Shown here: positions 1 through 13,690 of the stretch, piece by piece
How positions within the stretch are numbered: the first letter of the stretch is position 1
How the letters are laid out: the number at the start of each line of letters is the position of its first letter
Assembly (NCBI GenBank): GCA_033980235.1
Contig: CM067059.1
Span: 25,271,922 to 25,335,921 of the forward strand
DNA from: Diadema setosum
Taxonomy: Eukaryota > Echinodermata > Echinoidea > Diadematoida > Diadematidae
Length of the DNA: 64,000 bases
Direction: 5' to 3'
Notes under the pieces: model-generated
Told to the model about the DNA's origin: nothing
Databases searched by the model: none
What the model saw: only the letters and a program-made list of their open reading frames with translations
Position numbers and translations under genes: made by a program

Positions 1-487
1 AGCAAAATCGGACAATCCATTAAAAAGTTATGCATTTTTGAAGTTTCTGCTCAGTCACGGCTGGATGAAAAGACTACTATAGCTTGTGATGTCACATGAG
101 TACAACGATATAAAGAAAGAATAAAGAAAATTCAACATATTTCCATTTTTCTCGCATAACAAAAGAATACTCAACTTCTCTCTTTCAGAAGGCAGGGGGA
201 ATAATATTACCCTTAACATACATCAGTAGCAAGTCGAAGAAATGTGCACTTTATTCAAAAAGGAAAGTTTTGTGAAATTCTCTTTTTATTTTCCTTATAT
301 AGTTGTACACATGTGACATCATACACTCTAGTAGTCTTCTCTTTCAGCAGTGACTGCGCAGATGCTTAAAATATTCGTAACTTTTGATTGGATTGTCCAA
401 TTTTCCTCAAACTTTCACTGATGTGTTCTACTAATATTGCTGCATTCTCTCAATCCTTATGTATATGAAGGTGGACTTGTCCTTTAA
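1..487. mobile_element. Fold-back element, family A, copy 1 (cut by window edge)
   Basis: Contains atcggacaatccatt near the left end and its inverted counterpart gattggattgtccaatttt near 395, so the element folds on itself. It ends in gtcctttaa. It is a relative of 2276-2826, sharing the cagaaggcagggggaataat core and the gtagtcttct stretches. Confidence 0.7.
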
Positions 488-747
488 TGATATCTACAAG
501 TGTATCTCTCTTTCTGTTTTTTTTTTTTTTTTTTACTGTCTGTACATCAGTATGCATTTACATGTATATTCAATAAAAACATGGGTAAATACAATGTATG
601 CATGTATGCAGATACACATGTATGTAGGACCCACTTGTATGTATTCTGTCAACAAAACTGCAAGAACCACAACAAACAACTCAATTCCTGGGGTACTAGT
701 ACAAAAAGCCTGTATTTATACATCTGTACATTTATGTAAAAAATGTA

Positions 748-1171
748 TACAGTTGAACCTCTATTATCCGGCCTCCCTTTATCCGGATCTCTCTATTATC
801 CGGACGCAATCTCGCCGTGATTTTTTTTTCTTTTTTTTAAAGAATTACGGGAGGAAAGGGGGATTCCTACTCCTTGAGAACTCCTACACAAACACACATG
901 AATTACATATACTTGATACATTTCTTAATAATTATTTAGGTAAATCATCCCAAGAATTTATAAAAGGAAATGATTTCATTCTTGCAAACACGAACCTCTA
1001 TTTTGGGGTCTGTTACTGAGTGTAACAATGAAAAGGTTGTAGTATACACATTACTACATGTAGTACTACAATGATGACATTACATGTGTATGTATATGTA
1101 CATGTACAAAGCATTGAGTCTCCCGTATCCGGCCAAATCTCTTATCCGGATGAGCCCCGGTCCCGACTGTA
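748..1171. mobile_element. Short element with pogo/Tigger-like termini
   Basis: Begins TACAGTTGAACCTCTATT with three ATCCGG repeats. It ends, read inverted, TACAGTCGGGACCGGG with two more. TA sits at each end, as expected for pogo-type target sites. It is 424 bp and non-coding. Confidence 0.55.
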
Positions 1172-1230
1172 TTGGGTTTTGTTCCTGCTGAATCCATTTC
1201 TATAGATCGGGGGGGGGGGGGGGGGGGGGG

Positions 1231-1369
1231 GGAGGCGCATTTCATAAAGCATTTTGTCAGATAGCTTTTCTGACAAATTGTTATAACTACTGAAATCCTT
1301 GCATCTGATTGGCTGAGAGCAAATATGTCCACAAATTTGTTGGACAAAACGCTTCATGAAATGCCTCCC
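1231..1369. repeat. Hairpin MITE with tttcataaagc arms
   Basis: The arms ggaggcgcatttcataaagc (left) and gcttcatgaaatgcctcc (right) are inverted, with further pairing inward (attttgtc/ggacaaaa). A run of about 23 G directly precedes it. Confidence 0.6.
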
Positions 1370-2275
1370 AGGTTTCTGCATTTGAACCCATGTTGCATAA
1401 CCACGGAATTACCACTTTTGTATTGGATAAGGCTTAAATTGCAATGAAATATTATGCACACAAATTGACTGGCATGTGATGTGCAAAGCAAGGCAAGAAG
1501 ACATGTAAAATCATAATCATAAATGACTCAAAAAATATTCAATATGAAACATCATACCATCAGCCTCCTTCACCCAATCTTTATAATTGCTTCAACATAC
1601 AGCCATACGGATTTCAATCATATAGCCAATATGAAGAGCTGCAATGCAGCAACATTATCCCTCTCTCCCCACTCCCCACCCCCCCCCCTTCCAGGCATAA
1701 GCACACTTCCTGAGTGCGCATACAGCTGGCAGTCAGCTGAAGAATGTATACAACGTACCAATGTGCTGAGACATACCATCCAGGCAGGTCTAATAACATG
1801 CCAGCATCTGCAGTACAGGCGAACACATTCACCAAGTTCCGTTTGCAAACTGGCATGTAAAAGTCATGAACTCTGCGACGCTGTTGTTACCTCGCTAATT
1901 TTGAATCCTGTCAGGCTTCGGTCTGTGTTCTATCACCAAGATCATAGAAACAGCTATACATTCATGCATTGGATTCTGTATGTGTGTGTGTGTGTTGTGT
2001 GTGTGTGGGGGGGGGGGTGATTGTCTGTTTATTTTTACTTTCTATTTCCTCCCCAACAATTTCCTACGACATGTGATAAGAAACGTAGAAGAGGCTTGCT
2101 GTTCAGATATCCCACTCACATTAATCACAGAGTTGTGTCAATATACATGTAACCTGCAGTACTGAACTTGACTGCAAATGTCAGTGGCGACCTGGAATGG
2201 CTCTAACACTACAAGTGTATGAAAGACTGCCAGGTAATGGCCTGAACCCTGTTCTGCCTTTTAGAAAACACATAA

Positions 2276-2826
2276 TTAAAGGACAAGCCCATCTTCATAT
2301 ACATGTGGATTGAGTGAATGCATCAATAATTAGTAGAATACATTAGTGAAGGTTTGGGGGAAATCGGACAATCCGTTCTAAAGACTTTTTAAAGTATCTG
2401 CGCAGCCACTGCTGGATGAGAAGACTACTAGAGTGTGTGATGTCATATCCAAGTGTACGTTATAAAGAAAATAAAAAGAGAATTTCACAAAATTTCACTT
2501 TTTTTAATAAAGTGCACATTTTTTCGACTTATTACTGACATATATATGTTAAGGGTAGTATTATTCCCCCTGCCTTCTGAAAGAGAGAAGTCATGTGTTC
2601 TTTTGTTATGCGAGAAAAGTTAAAATATGTTGAATTTTCTTTATTCTTTCTTTATATCATTGTACACATGTGACATCATAAGCTATAGTAGTCTTCTCAT
2701 GCAGCCTTGAGTGAGCAGAAACTTCAAAAATTCATAACTTTTGAATGGATTGTCCGATTTTATTCAAACTCTCACTGATGTGTTCTACTATTGTTACTGC
2801 ATTTACTCAACCCACATGTCCTTTAA
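2276..2826. mobile_element. Fold-back element, family A, copy 2 (complete)
   Basis: Starts ttaaaggacaagccc and ends cacatgtcctttaa, with inverted inner arms aatcggacaatccgtt and gaatggattgtccgattt. It is about 550 bp with no coding sequence. It appears complete and is inverted with respect to copy 1. Confidence 0.75.
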
Positions 2827-5800
2827 AAAGATATATCAAATATATTGCCAAGGGTATGACTATGGTCAAACACTGTATAACAGATGTGCCCATACGAGCA
2901 TGCTGGCTGTATCGAGTATATCACACTACATGTACATTGTACGTACAGCAGGCATCTGACCGTCAGACAAGACACAAACCCCACAGCCTAAGGAACAATA
3001 CACACAAAGTCGTTGCAGTTCCAACAAGTTAGTATTTCTACCCATAGTCCATTCCCCTCTCACCCAAACAGGGCTCTTACATCATTTGGCATTTGATGCA
3101 TTTTTTTTTTCTTGTTCTGTGGCAGTTTATCACAGGTAATCGAAATAAATAATTCTTAAAGGTTGGCAATGCTCATGTTCAGTCATATACAATTGTATAT
3201 TACGATGCGTGAAAATAAAGCAGACGCCCAATGTGAATTCTACCTCACAACATTGTCTCTTGCAACTACATGAAAACAAACATTTTATATTACACACCTC
3301 TAATATTTACTTATGTATAATGGTAATCTTGATGAAATGCAGCAAGATCGTTCATTCAATTTCCCTTCTGTTCCTGGTATTGAGAAATATTTTTCTTTCT
3401 TTCTGTTTTGTCCAAGAGAAAACATACACAGTCATATAGCCTTGAGCCACAGGTAATCAATCTGCATAAAGTGGTCATCACTTTCACCAGCCCAAAATTA
3501 ATACCCCTGTCTGATCGACATGCCTGAATGACATGCCTCATATCCCTGGAGCATCAGACGGAACAGGAAGCTTTGCTGTGCTGCGGTTTACATCCACAGA
3601 GGTAAGCATGCATGCAAGTGTGTGCGGTGTGTGTCTGTGTCTCTGTGTGTGTATCTGCAGGATAGATATCACCTACATTGTATGCATGGCAGCCCTAAGT
3701 GAAGTTTGGATGGGAAAGGGAATATATTCATTCGCACAGCTTCCTCAGGATAGGTGCCCGGTGCCAGGCACACTGAGAGCAGTATACAGTTCTCTTGATG
3801 TGTATTCCGCACCATTTGGGGACAGAAGCCTCGCATGCATTGTCACTACCTCTTGCAGGTTGAGACAGACATAACCTTACCTTCAGCCAAGCCTCTCATC
3901 TTCAACCAAAAAAAAAAAAAAAAAAAAAAATAAGAGGATGAACACCTTGCATCATATGGCCAAAGTGTCAAAATTCGCTACCTGGCACACCTGTGACTCC
4001 TTAACGTGACTTGAGTTTAGCCATACATTATATCTTGGTATAAAGTGATACCATCAGAGGGGATATATCGCTGTTGGGGCAACAAAGCCTTGTGTCTAAA
4101 AAATGTTGAATGTTCACGAGACCGAAAAACAATGGCAAGCTACAGCACTATACCAAATGGGATCGCCTTTCCTTTGACATGCCATGGTGGCTTTATTTTG
4201 GGGGTATGACAGCTGGGCTTTGGACAGGATACTACTAAACTAATAATCGGACAATTAATTCTTTTTTCAAATGTGATTTTAACCAAAATTTGAGATACAA
4301 GGTCTTGGTCACCCCAGTGACGATATGCTAATCACTGCTGATTCATGCTGAACAGTCTGCTTCTCCCAGACTAGAGGCCCACATTCTTGAGTGAATACAG
4401 ACCCTGATTACACACCCCAGTGGAGATGCAAGGTATTTATTTCGGACTTGCGCTCTCGACTAGAAAAGAGGCGCATTGCATTAGCGATCGCAAGGATGTG
4501 ACAACACACAACACGTGCACAGCTGGAGTGTTCAGCTCATAAACACATGCATGCATTGTCTCAAACGGAGTATGCCAATGGAGTTACCCTTACGTCTACA
4601 TACCATTGAAGATTAGTGCCAATTTAATGAAGTATTACACCAACAAACAGCAACAGGAAAAGCATGAAACCAAGTTACGACCTCAACCCTGTTTACTGAA
4701 AAAGCATCTCTATGACGAATTACTGCTTACACATCAAGAATCAAATGTGCATGTATAGTATGTTTTCATTACAAAGCCAGGCTCACACAGCCAGCCATCA
4801 TGCATGAAAAAGGAAGTCTGCTGCTTTAAAAATTCCATCTTTGGTGTGTGTTTGCTCTTTTCGTGTATATTATGTGTGCTACATGAGGGCTCAAGATACT
4901 GTATTGTTGTGATACACAGGTGCAATATTTTTGTGAACAGGAATTTGTAAGAAAATTTTGTAAGTGGTTTGATTTGCGATCACGGACCACGGTGAGAGAA
5001 TATGCATTTGTATGTATCCCTTTTTAAAAAGAAAAGTCAGTGTCTTCTATAAAGGCTGCATTAACGATACACAGCACATTCACAATATGGGAGGCAATAT
5101 TTGTGTGGTCGTTCATTTTGTCACTGTTGATGCACTTGTAAAATTCACCAAAAAAAAATGTTAAAAATGAAATATCACGTATACTGTAAAGAATGGTAAC
5201 TACATTGTATCACTACACAGTTATATATCAACAAGCACAGACATCCACAGTTACTGAGTTATTACAGTCAAAATTGGGCAGGTAAAAATCTTGCTCATGA
5301 GCAGCATCCACAACATTCACTAGCCCATGCTACAACATTTAGCCAAGGGGGAAAGAGAGAGTGAAGTGACCACAGCAACACATGACCTTTACATGCTGAC
5401 TCACAGGTGCAACACGCATTGCATTCGATAGCCCACGGTACAAGTACGTTTAAAATGGGAAACTGATATGAATATCCTTTGTGTGTAGAGATGGGTAAAC
5501 ACCAAGGATATTCACTATAAAAAATGACATACTATCATTTTTTTAAATAAATTATCACTTGCCTTCACAACCATAACAAAGACATCAAATTTGAATGTGC
5601 ATGCATTATATACATTGCCCAAAAGCCTAAATTTCATGCAACTCTTTCTTCAAAAGTGTCTTTAAAGGGAGAACCATATCTTGTCTAAATATTGTTATTT
5701 GGAACATTAGATTTGACTAGTCCAAGCCTCCCAAAGTATAAAATTTGGGTTGATATTCTCTCCGGTCGGCCATAGAGAACAGTATGGTCCGAATTCACAA

Positions 5801-6989
5801 AATCAAATCCATGGTTTCGATTTAGTCCCTGAACTATAAACAAGTGTGAACAAGGCTTACTGTGTAAATTCACAGGACAGCATGTATTCAGTATTGAATG
5901 TCTGCATGCATGCACAGTGTATGCAACATATCATGCACAATTACAACATTCAAAATCTGCATTACATGTATTTATCCATGGGCTACATCTAAATTACCTT
6001 CGTGAAAGCCCATCAAACTGTCTTTATACACACTGCTGTTCATTTCCCTGCATCAAAACTTGCATCTTTCATGAATCCAACTGTATGTCATTTCTGGTTG
6101 GCACCTAGAGTGATCACAGTGTGCCAATGTTGCAGTGCCTACAAAAGTAAGCCTTTCCACCTATCAAGATTCAGCTATATTACCTCATACCTGTGAATTA
6201 GGTGACAAGGAGATGAACGTCCTTTGACCCGAGTGCTTTTCTGTGGAACTCACTCAGTTTTGTGCCCCATACAAATATACATTGTACTTGTCCCACTGCC
6301 GTCCAAACCTAGCTTGCTTCACCCTCCCCATTTCTTTTTTTTTTTCTGAATGCCATAGATACAGTTGCTGCCATTAATTCAACTAATCTATCAACCCATC
6401 ACTGCACAATGTGAGAGAATGCGCCCACTGCCACTGACTACAAAGCGCTGCTCATATCGTTCATCTTCACGTACACGGGAAAACCACCAAACATCCAGTG
6501 ACCACTCACTGACACCACACACAGGAAATGCGCCATTGAATGCTGGTGCACCACAGAGGTACAATGTAAATATCAATATTGTTACATGCACACTTCCCAT
6601 AAAAAAAAAGAAAGGCTAGCATTGCTTTTCATTCATTGTTGTTGTTATCATTTTTGTATCATTTTTCTGCAGTGCAAATGGGTATTGTCAAACAGCATAT
6701 TTTCCATTAGGAATGCTTGGTCAATCTTGACAATAATATGCCTAGCAGTGCTTGATATTCTTACCACTGCCATGATTTCTATGACCACATCAAACATACC
6801 AAAGGGCTGAGTCAGTTCATGCCTGCTCTTTTGTGATTTATACTTCTTGCACCGATACCAAGTTTGGGTGGTACAATGTTGTATCAGTTGAATAATGTGT
6901 CCTTAGAACAGCAACAGAGTATAACTTTTTGTGAAAAATAAGAACAAACTTCTCTTCAACATCTTGATGCACAAGACACAGTCGAAGGA
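2827..6989. other. Non-coding stretch, probable MRCK intron
   Basis: No supportable exon on either strand. It contains a short GT-rich patch (about 3620-3655), a poly-A run (about 3908-3930) and scattered tgcatgca words. Open frames here lack homology and flanking splice logic. Confidence 0.6.
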
Positions 6990-7050
6990 ACAAATAACCA
7001 ATACATCAGATTTGCGAACAAACAACCAATACATCAGATTTGCAAACAAA
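6990..7050 (+). repeat. Near-exact tandem duplication of about 30 bp
   Basis: aaccaatacatcagatttgc occurs twice, 30 bp apart, differing at one flanking base. Confidence 0.8.
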
Positions 7051-7259
7051 TAATCTATGGTACTACCAGCATTTGAGAATAAAGTATTTCTATTTAATAC
7101 ACATTTTCATACAAGCATCTGGTATCAACACCATAAAGTAACTCTGGCACTTCTTTCACATGTACAATACTCTGGCAACTGTGTGTCTTCTGTTTGTTTG
7201 TTTGTTTGTTTGTTTGTTTATTTATTTGTTTATTTGTTTATTTGTCTATATTAATGTTG

Positions 7260-7680
7260 ATTATAAAATGGGTTCAAGAATGTAGCCAATTGGAAGCGCT
7301 AAAATGAGTCACGTGTGCGTGCATTAATTTCTTCAGGTATGCACTAAGAAGAGTCTCTCTTCCACCTCCCTGGCCTGACGTATGTCACAATGTTTACACT
7401 AGCAGTGCGCACTCAATCAGTTGTTACAAGTGCGTCACACGCTACTATACGCGCTGTCAATCCTGTAAACAACTTCTAGTTTGGGCCACGGGCTGCCACA
7501 ACAGCCGGCGGCCTTTCTTGTGCATAACACGTGGCGTACGTATACTCTTATACGTACGAACAGTACTTATGTGCGGGGTTTCCGAGTGCGACGTGCGTAA
7601 ATGTTTGGGATGAACATCTTCGGACATCTTGACTTTTGAGCGAGTGCTACATGTAGCTGACTGGTATTGACCCACAAAGG
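7260..7680. other. CpG-bearing non-coding patch
   Basis: More CpG than its surroundings (gtgcgtcacacgctactatacgcgctg, split by other bases), a tgacgtat CRE-like word and a gtcacgtg E-box-like word. It could be an internal promoter or enhancer in the kinase intron. No gene is attached. Confidence 0.25.
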
Positions 7681-7730
7681 TACATGTACGTGAATAATGC
7701 TGTTAGTTTTCGACGCATTTTATAAAAGAA

Positions 7731-7897
7731 ATGATGCACAGGATTATTTTGTGGCGTTAGTGAAGGTGCGGTGCACTCTCGAGTATTGACAACGGTTGCA
7801 AACATGCACTCGGCTGCGCCTCGTGCATGTCGCACCATTGTCAATACTCTCGAGCGCGCCGCACCTTCATTAACACACTCTATCCTGTGCATCATTT
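7731..7897. repeat. Hairpin MITE with long arms
   Basis: The left arm reads gatgcacaggattat and on through gaaggtgcggtgc and gagtattgacaa. The right arm is its inverse, with ttgtcaatactctcgag and atcctgtgcatc. The arms are about 65 bp and imperfect, with a short GC-rich loop. Confidence 0.7.
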
Positions 7898-8293
7898 GTA
7901 TACTATCAAATACTCTTCTTTACAACCCTGACACCTCATAGAATATACATACTCTATTTTTTTTTTTTCACTGAAAATAAACTATGAGTGTGTGTAAGTA
8001 TGCATGTGTTTTGTACAGGAACCCCCTGAGCAGATGCATGCATATTACATTGAATCTCATTGATCTAGCTCTTTTTAGTTCAGTGTGCCTACACTGCAAT
8101 TTTACATATTCTGGCACATTCTTCCTTTATGACTCAGAAACTCAACACCCCAAGTTTCAATGGCCCTTTCTGCTTCAAATTCTAATTAGAGAATGTACCC
8201 ATATGCTCCACACTGTGTAAGTAACATCTAAATGAGCAGCCTCACATCCTATCCCCAGACCGGCAAGACGTTATCAATAGAGATAAATTGAAA

Positions 8294-9700
8294 TACAATG
8301 GTGAAAAGTGAACAAATACTTCGGGTATCTTCTAAACCCTTCAAAAAAAAGTTTGGAAATCTGACTTCAGTTGTAAATTTCTCCAGTTTGTCAGCACTCT
8401 ACAATACATGCTTGATATCAATGGAAAGATTATTTAATTTTCTTTAAAATGATATCCTACTCATTATGATTATGCTATCAAGTATAGGGCTGTACTCAAA
8501 AGTGTCTGATAACATATGCATTGAAAAGTTGCAGAAAGAACAAGAATGGTCCTTATGAATGAGAATGGTCGTGAAGGGTAAATAGAGAACATGTTCTTTT
8601 GTGATATGTCTTGTGTTCTCAACTTTTCAGCCATGAAAGCAAGTTTCAATAAACATCTTTACTTCACATTCAAGTTTCCAGTGATGCCATGCCAGGCAAT
8701 TTTGATTTCTCATCACGTTTTGTGGTTGTACATCATGCAACGTGTAAGCAATGTTCAAAAAGCCCGCGTCATAAGGCAAATTGAAGCTGAGATGCTTCAA
8801 AAAGATGACAACGCAAAACCACATAGAGCGAGACTTGTGTGCAACTTTCTCAAGAGAGGGAGAGAGGGTATCACTAGAATTGATTGGCCTGCATGCAGCC
8901 CCGACCTCAACACCATGGAACATCTTTGGGATTAACAAGGCCAAGCTTTGGAGAAGAGGGTCATAAATGCAACGACATCGGCAGGACTCCGTCAGATACT
9001 GGTTGACGGGTGGAACGCCATTCCTCAGCAGCGAATTACGAAGCTAATCAACAGCATGAGGACACGGTGCTAGGCGATAGTGCAAACACTTGGGTCGTCC
9101 ACCAGATACTGAGCCCCGATCATGTTCATTAACAATATAAAGACAAAGTAAACATAAAGTAAAGACAAAATAATGACAAAATAAAGACAAAATACAGATA
9201 AAACTGCAATAAAATCAAGACCATGCCATTTCACTTCTCTATGTCTTTGTTGTGGTTAATGTGGCGAGGTTCTGTGAGATAAAATGGTTTTGAGTCATGA
9301 TCATTTGTGCTTGTGTGTGCGTGTGTGTGCGTGTGTGTGTGTGTGTTTGTTTATCTGTTTGGTTGAACGCATACATGTTTCACTCCATAGAAATGCTGAT
9401 GTTACAGTGAATAAACACCAAACAAACAATGGGGAACTCACTCATAACGAGGAAACTCCATTAGGGGCTATTTTGCAGCTTTTAAATTCTGACTTTACCT
9501 CATATTTGTAAGCACTGCACCTCCATGTAAACGCTAATCATAACAAGCATGGTATCAATTTAAAGATAACAACCAGCTATGCTAACCAACTATGCTAAAT
9601 TAAATTAATTCGAAGGAGAAATGAGAAATGGTCGATAAAACTCAGATTTCCAAACTTTTTTTGAAGGGTTTAGATATTGTTCTGCACTTTCACTGTTCTA
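8294..9700 (+). mobile_element. Decayed Tc1/mariner-type transposon
   Basis: About 1.4 kb bounded by inverted repeats. The left one contains CTAAACCCTTCAAAAAAAG followed by TTTGGAAATCTGA (near 8332-8364). The same reads on the minus strand at about 9639-9672. Further out the arms still match loosely (gtgaaaagtg against gtgaaagtg) and end near TA. Between them lies the remnant transposase. The size fits Tc1 elements. Confidence 0.75.
8750..9073 (+). pseudogene. Tc1-like transposase, 3' fragment with broken frame
   Basis: Reads KDDNAKPHRARLVCNF, then IDWPACSPDLNTMEHLWD and a stop in place of the usual continuation. The frame reopens directly after it as AGLRQILVDGWNAIPQQ, then LINSMRTRC and a stop. 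DN..PH and SPDLN..EHLWD hold the second and third catalytic acidic residues of the Tc1 DDE domain. The N-terminal DNA-binding part and the first aspartate are not recognisable. The coding sequence is dead. Confidence 0.85.
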
Positions 9701-10255
9701 CGAAACTGATAGGTTCTGTGGTCTGACATCGGTCCAGTTTGTTTCAGGGCAAAATGCACCCAGAAATGAGCAAATGGAGCCTTTTCTCTCACATCATTAT
9801 GCAATAAGCATGAAAATTGGAAGAGTTTCTCAAAGTGTGATTTGTATTACCAAATCCACCAGACATACTTGCAATCAATGCATCAAATGCCCTCAACACT
9901 CACATATTGTGTAAAGAAATTAACAAACTAACTTGAGGAATGGTGGCAAAGTTTGTAAAGTTGCATGAACCAAGAATCTGATTTACCCAAATCCTGCTCT
10001 GCCAGTATCCGTACTTTCCTCGACGGCGTCCCGTCATCCTGCCTCAAGTCTTTCTGAGGTCAATCCCCTCCCTTCCCTTCCACCTTATTTGGCTTGAACT
10101 CCGTCACGATTCTCCCCCTGCACTGACAAAGTGACATCATAGGGCTCTGCACACAGCCCCCGCCCCCTTGCTAATGGGGTCAATCGCCATCACAGGTCAC
10201 TCTATGAGACGGTTTCACATGCACAAATGATTTTGTTTGTTGTCACATTCTGACA

Positions 10256-10430
10256 TAGAGTAAAAGTGGATATTTTCGTGCTCGGCTGAGTAAGATGAAT
10301 TTCGCATAATTCGCGGGATCACGACAGTAACTACTGGAACATATGACATGCAAAAATATCTGCATGCTTTTATTTTCGCACTAGTTTCTGACTGCGCAAA
10401 ATGCACACGAAAATTTCCGCTTTTACAGTA
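10256..10430 (-). mobile_element. MITE family B, copy 1
   Basis: Ends in cgaaaatttccgcttttacagta. Internal gcttttattttcgcactagtttctg matches the other copies. The left end agagtaaaagtggatattttcg is slightly decayed. Confidence 0.7.
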
Positions 10431-11570
10431 CGCATTCGATTGTGTTTCTGCGTTACAAAGAGTTCAGACAGTGTAAAATCTTTCCTGTAATAGCCGATAA
10501 CCCTGTTCCCAACATTCAGTACAACTGCTGCGGCACAAACTATTGTTTATGAATCAAACATGCTACTCATGCAAAACTTGCATGAATTCACAGACTAAGA
10601 AGCTATAGTATTTGCAAGCACTATGGCTATAGTGAACACAAGGTCAAGCCAAGCTCTATCTAATCCCTTGAATTTGAAATGTCAAACCTTTCACAGACTA
10701 CAAAATTTCACACAACTTGTAGTCAAGAAAAACTCAACAAAACACATCTCAAAGACAGTTTTGTTTTGTTTTGTTTTGTTTTGTTTTTATCTAAAGGTCT
10801 TTATCAAGTACTGCCCAAATATTAAGGGGTTATGACTGCAGCTTTATTTTCAATGATATTTAAACAGTTATAGTTCATCTGACCATAGCATATGGTTATT
10901 AACTACATGTAGCAGGATTTTGTAGCATGAACATGGAGCATTCAGGGAAATCTAAATATTTCCTTTGTATGCATAATGCTGACATCTGGTGATAATTCTC
11001 TCGGCACGATGCCATTAAAATTGTACTTATAAATTCCATGAAGTGACAAAATTTACCTTTTATTGTGACATAAGAAAACCTTTTACAATTTGCAATACAA
11101 AGCTACCAGTACTTTAAATATATTTTATAAAGGACATTAATGCCCCTCTGTATGTTACAAACCTGCATCAATGCCAAAACCAGCAATCCCTATGTAGAAA
11201 TCCTTGTGATCTTTTTTTTTTTTTGTCCAAAACAAAGCATCTATTACTGCGCCAATAAATTCAAGAACAGGTACACGAGGGACTTGACTGCAGTGCAAAT
11301 CAACATTTTCAATTTGAGTCATCAAGAATTTCTCCCTGGGACTCTTTACCCCTACTACAAAACTTCAGCAGTGGCTTTTACCACCCTGCTGAGCAAGTCA
11401 GCAACCAGTAATGGCATAACTGGAGTTACCTGCTGTGCTCATGATAGGGTCGAGTCTACAAAAAATCACAAAACTGCATTGCAAAGGCTCTACATCACAA
11501 AGAGCAACACTTATCTTGTAATAACCGTTCTACAGGCTCTTCTTTAACTCATCAACTTGCAGTAAACTTT

Positions 11571-11614
11571 TAGAGTGCCAAATCATCTTTTTTTTTTTGT
11601 GATTTGGCACTCTA
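11571..11614. repeat. Perfect 15-bp hairpin with T-rich loop
   Basis: TAGAGTGCCAAATCA and its exact inverse flank a 14-nt loop that is almost all T. No wider element is visible. Confidence 0.6.
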
Positions 11615-13690
11615 TCTTGTTATTATGAATTACCATTCATCGTCCAAAATTCCAACGGTACTATGAAAACTTCAATCTCATTTAAGACCTTTTCTGGCCA
11701 TAAAGTATGTTTATTTCTGTTGCAAAATAATCAAAAGCTTTAAACCCTCTATGGACATCTAAAAGCTGAAATGGTGACATGTTTTCAAAGATTAAAGTTA
11801 ACATTTTCTATCAAATTGGAAACATTTGTATATATCATTTTTGTTCTGATTTTGAACAGATTTAATGAGATTAATTAGTTCTATGCAATCTCACTCTAAT
11901 ATAGAATATTCTGTCAAAATTCAGAGTTGCCAATTTGGTGAGCTCAAGCCTGTAAATTCTGCAGCAATATCATACAAGGACATAATGAGTTAAAAACAGA
12001 AAAATAAAATTGATATTTTTCCTATCACGTTCTGCATTTCCTTTGAAGTGAACTAGAAAATATTGTCATGTCAGACACAAGATGCCTTCAGATTTTCAAC
12101 ACCCAGTATAATTTATGTTTACAATTGCATGTAGGTAGAGGGTGTAAAGCAGCATTGCATTCAATTCAACGCATGGGTGCGAGCATGACCTATTCCGCAA
12201 AAATACTGGAGTATTTAACTTCCTTGTTTACAGTAGATTTCTGCGATACACAGTACATGCACCACCAAAATATGCTGGTAAACTGTGAGAACCTTAACAC
12301 TGTATACACTGGCCATGTTATAGTCAAATTCGAAATGTGTGACCTTCACTGGACCTTCATTGAGATGGGATTAGTCTGTTCACAATATAAATACAAGGTT
12401 TGACAAGAAATGAACATTTAGTATTTTGTACATTGATGGCTGATATCCATATTTATACACTATTAAAAGTACAAGTAAATATATGACTGCCTTTGCATTG
12501 CACGCTACCAAGCAATGATTATTGCATGCAAGCCAGATATCAGTTATTGAACCATATTTGATCAGAATATCTTGAATATCTGGTTAGTATCTAAACATTG
12601 CACATGCAGAACATCTAGTTCAATGCTTGGTGTAAACTACTTTTTGGGTATTGCTATGGAGGGCAAGCCTCAGGCCTATCACCTGGTTGTCATTTAACAA
12701 AGTGTACCTACAATCTAAACATGTTTGTAATCTACAATGTGTAGTCTATCTTTGGCGAATCTCTCATTTTTAGGCTTGGACTCTGAGCAGGCATTATAAC
12801 AGACATTATGGTACATAAAAATATTTATTATAAAAAATCAAGGACCAACAAGTGTTCTACTTGGCATTCATATGTACATGTCAGCATTTCATTAATATCT
12901 GGGACATGGTGAACTGTGCTTTACTCCAATCTTACGGAACCAAGTTTATTTTGAATTACAAAGCATTGCATGAACAGAGACGATTTGTGATGTACATGGA
13001 TGTAAGAAGTTTTACAGAGCTACAACAGACAGTAGCAGCACACACTGCCAGTTATGTGTTAACTTTATGCTGGTTTCCTATCACAACATTCACATCTATG
13101 TATGCAAATTTGTAATCAAATACAAATTTGATGCAGAAGCTGAACTGAAGGTTTGCAAACAAGCCATCCTGTTCTTCTCAAGGGTCTCCAAAATCTGGAT
13201 CACAAAGGGCCTTTTGTGACTCCACTGAAATATCCTTGCCATGGACTCCAAATAACTGTAAAGTAATACTGGTCATACGCATCCATCAACACTGCGTAGG
13301 CTATATCACGGGGGCAACATCACAGGAGCAAAGCTAATGGAGTTGCATTTGCGATCACATCAACCTGCCAACTAAATACGAAAATGAAATGGCGATGTGC
13401 TAAATCTGGCAACAGGATTTCAATGATATTATCATTATACATCTGGAGCAGCACAGTACTTGCCAGCACTTGCCAGTGCATGTACTTGGCAGTGCACCTT
13501 ATCCATTAGCCTGCAGACTGAGCATGTGAGATGAGGATAGGTACTAGTTTTTTGTGTTGTTGTTGTTGTGTTGTTGTTTTTTTCAGCCATCAAATAGATC
13601 TTTTTTGTAAGGAGATAAGTGCAATGCATTTCACCACTGCATTTAGAGTTGTCGGCAATTGAGCTGACAAAGATCGTTTCTATGCAGACC

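Noticed and set aside
7194..7250. CRISPR-like or regulatory array
   Set aside because: It is a simple TTTG/TTTA microsatellite in a eukaryotic sequence.
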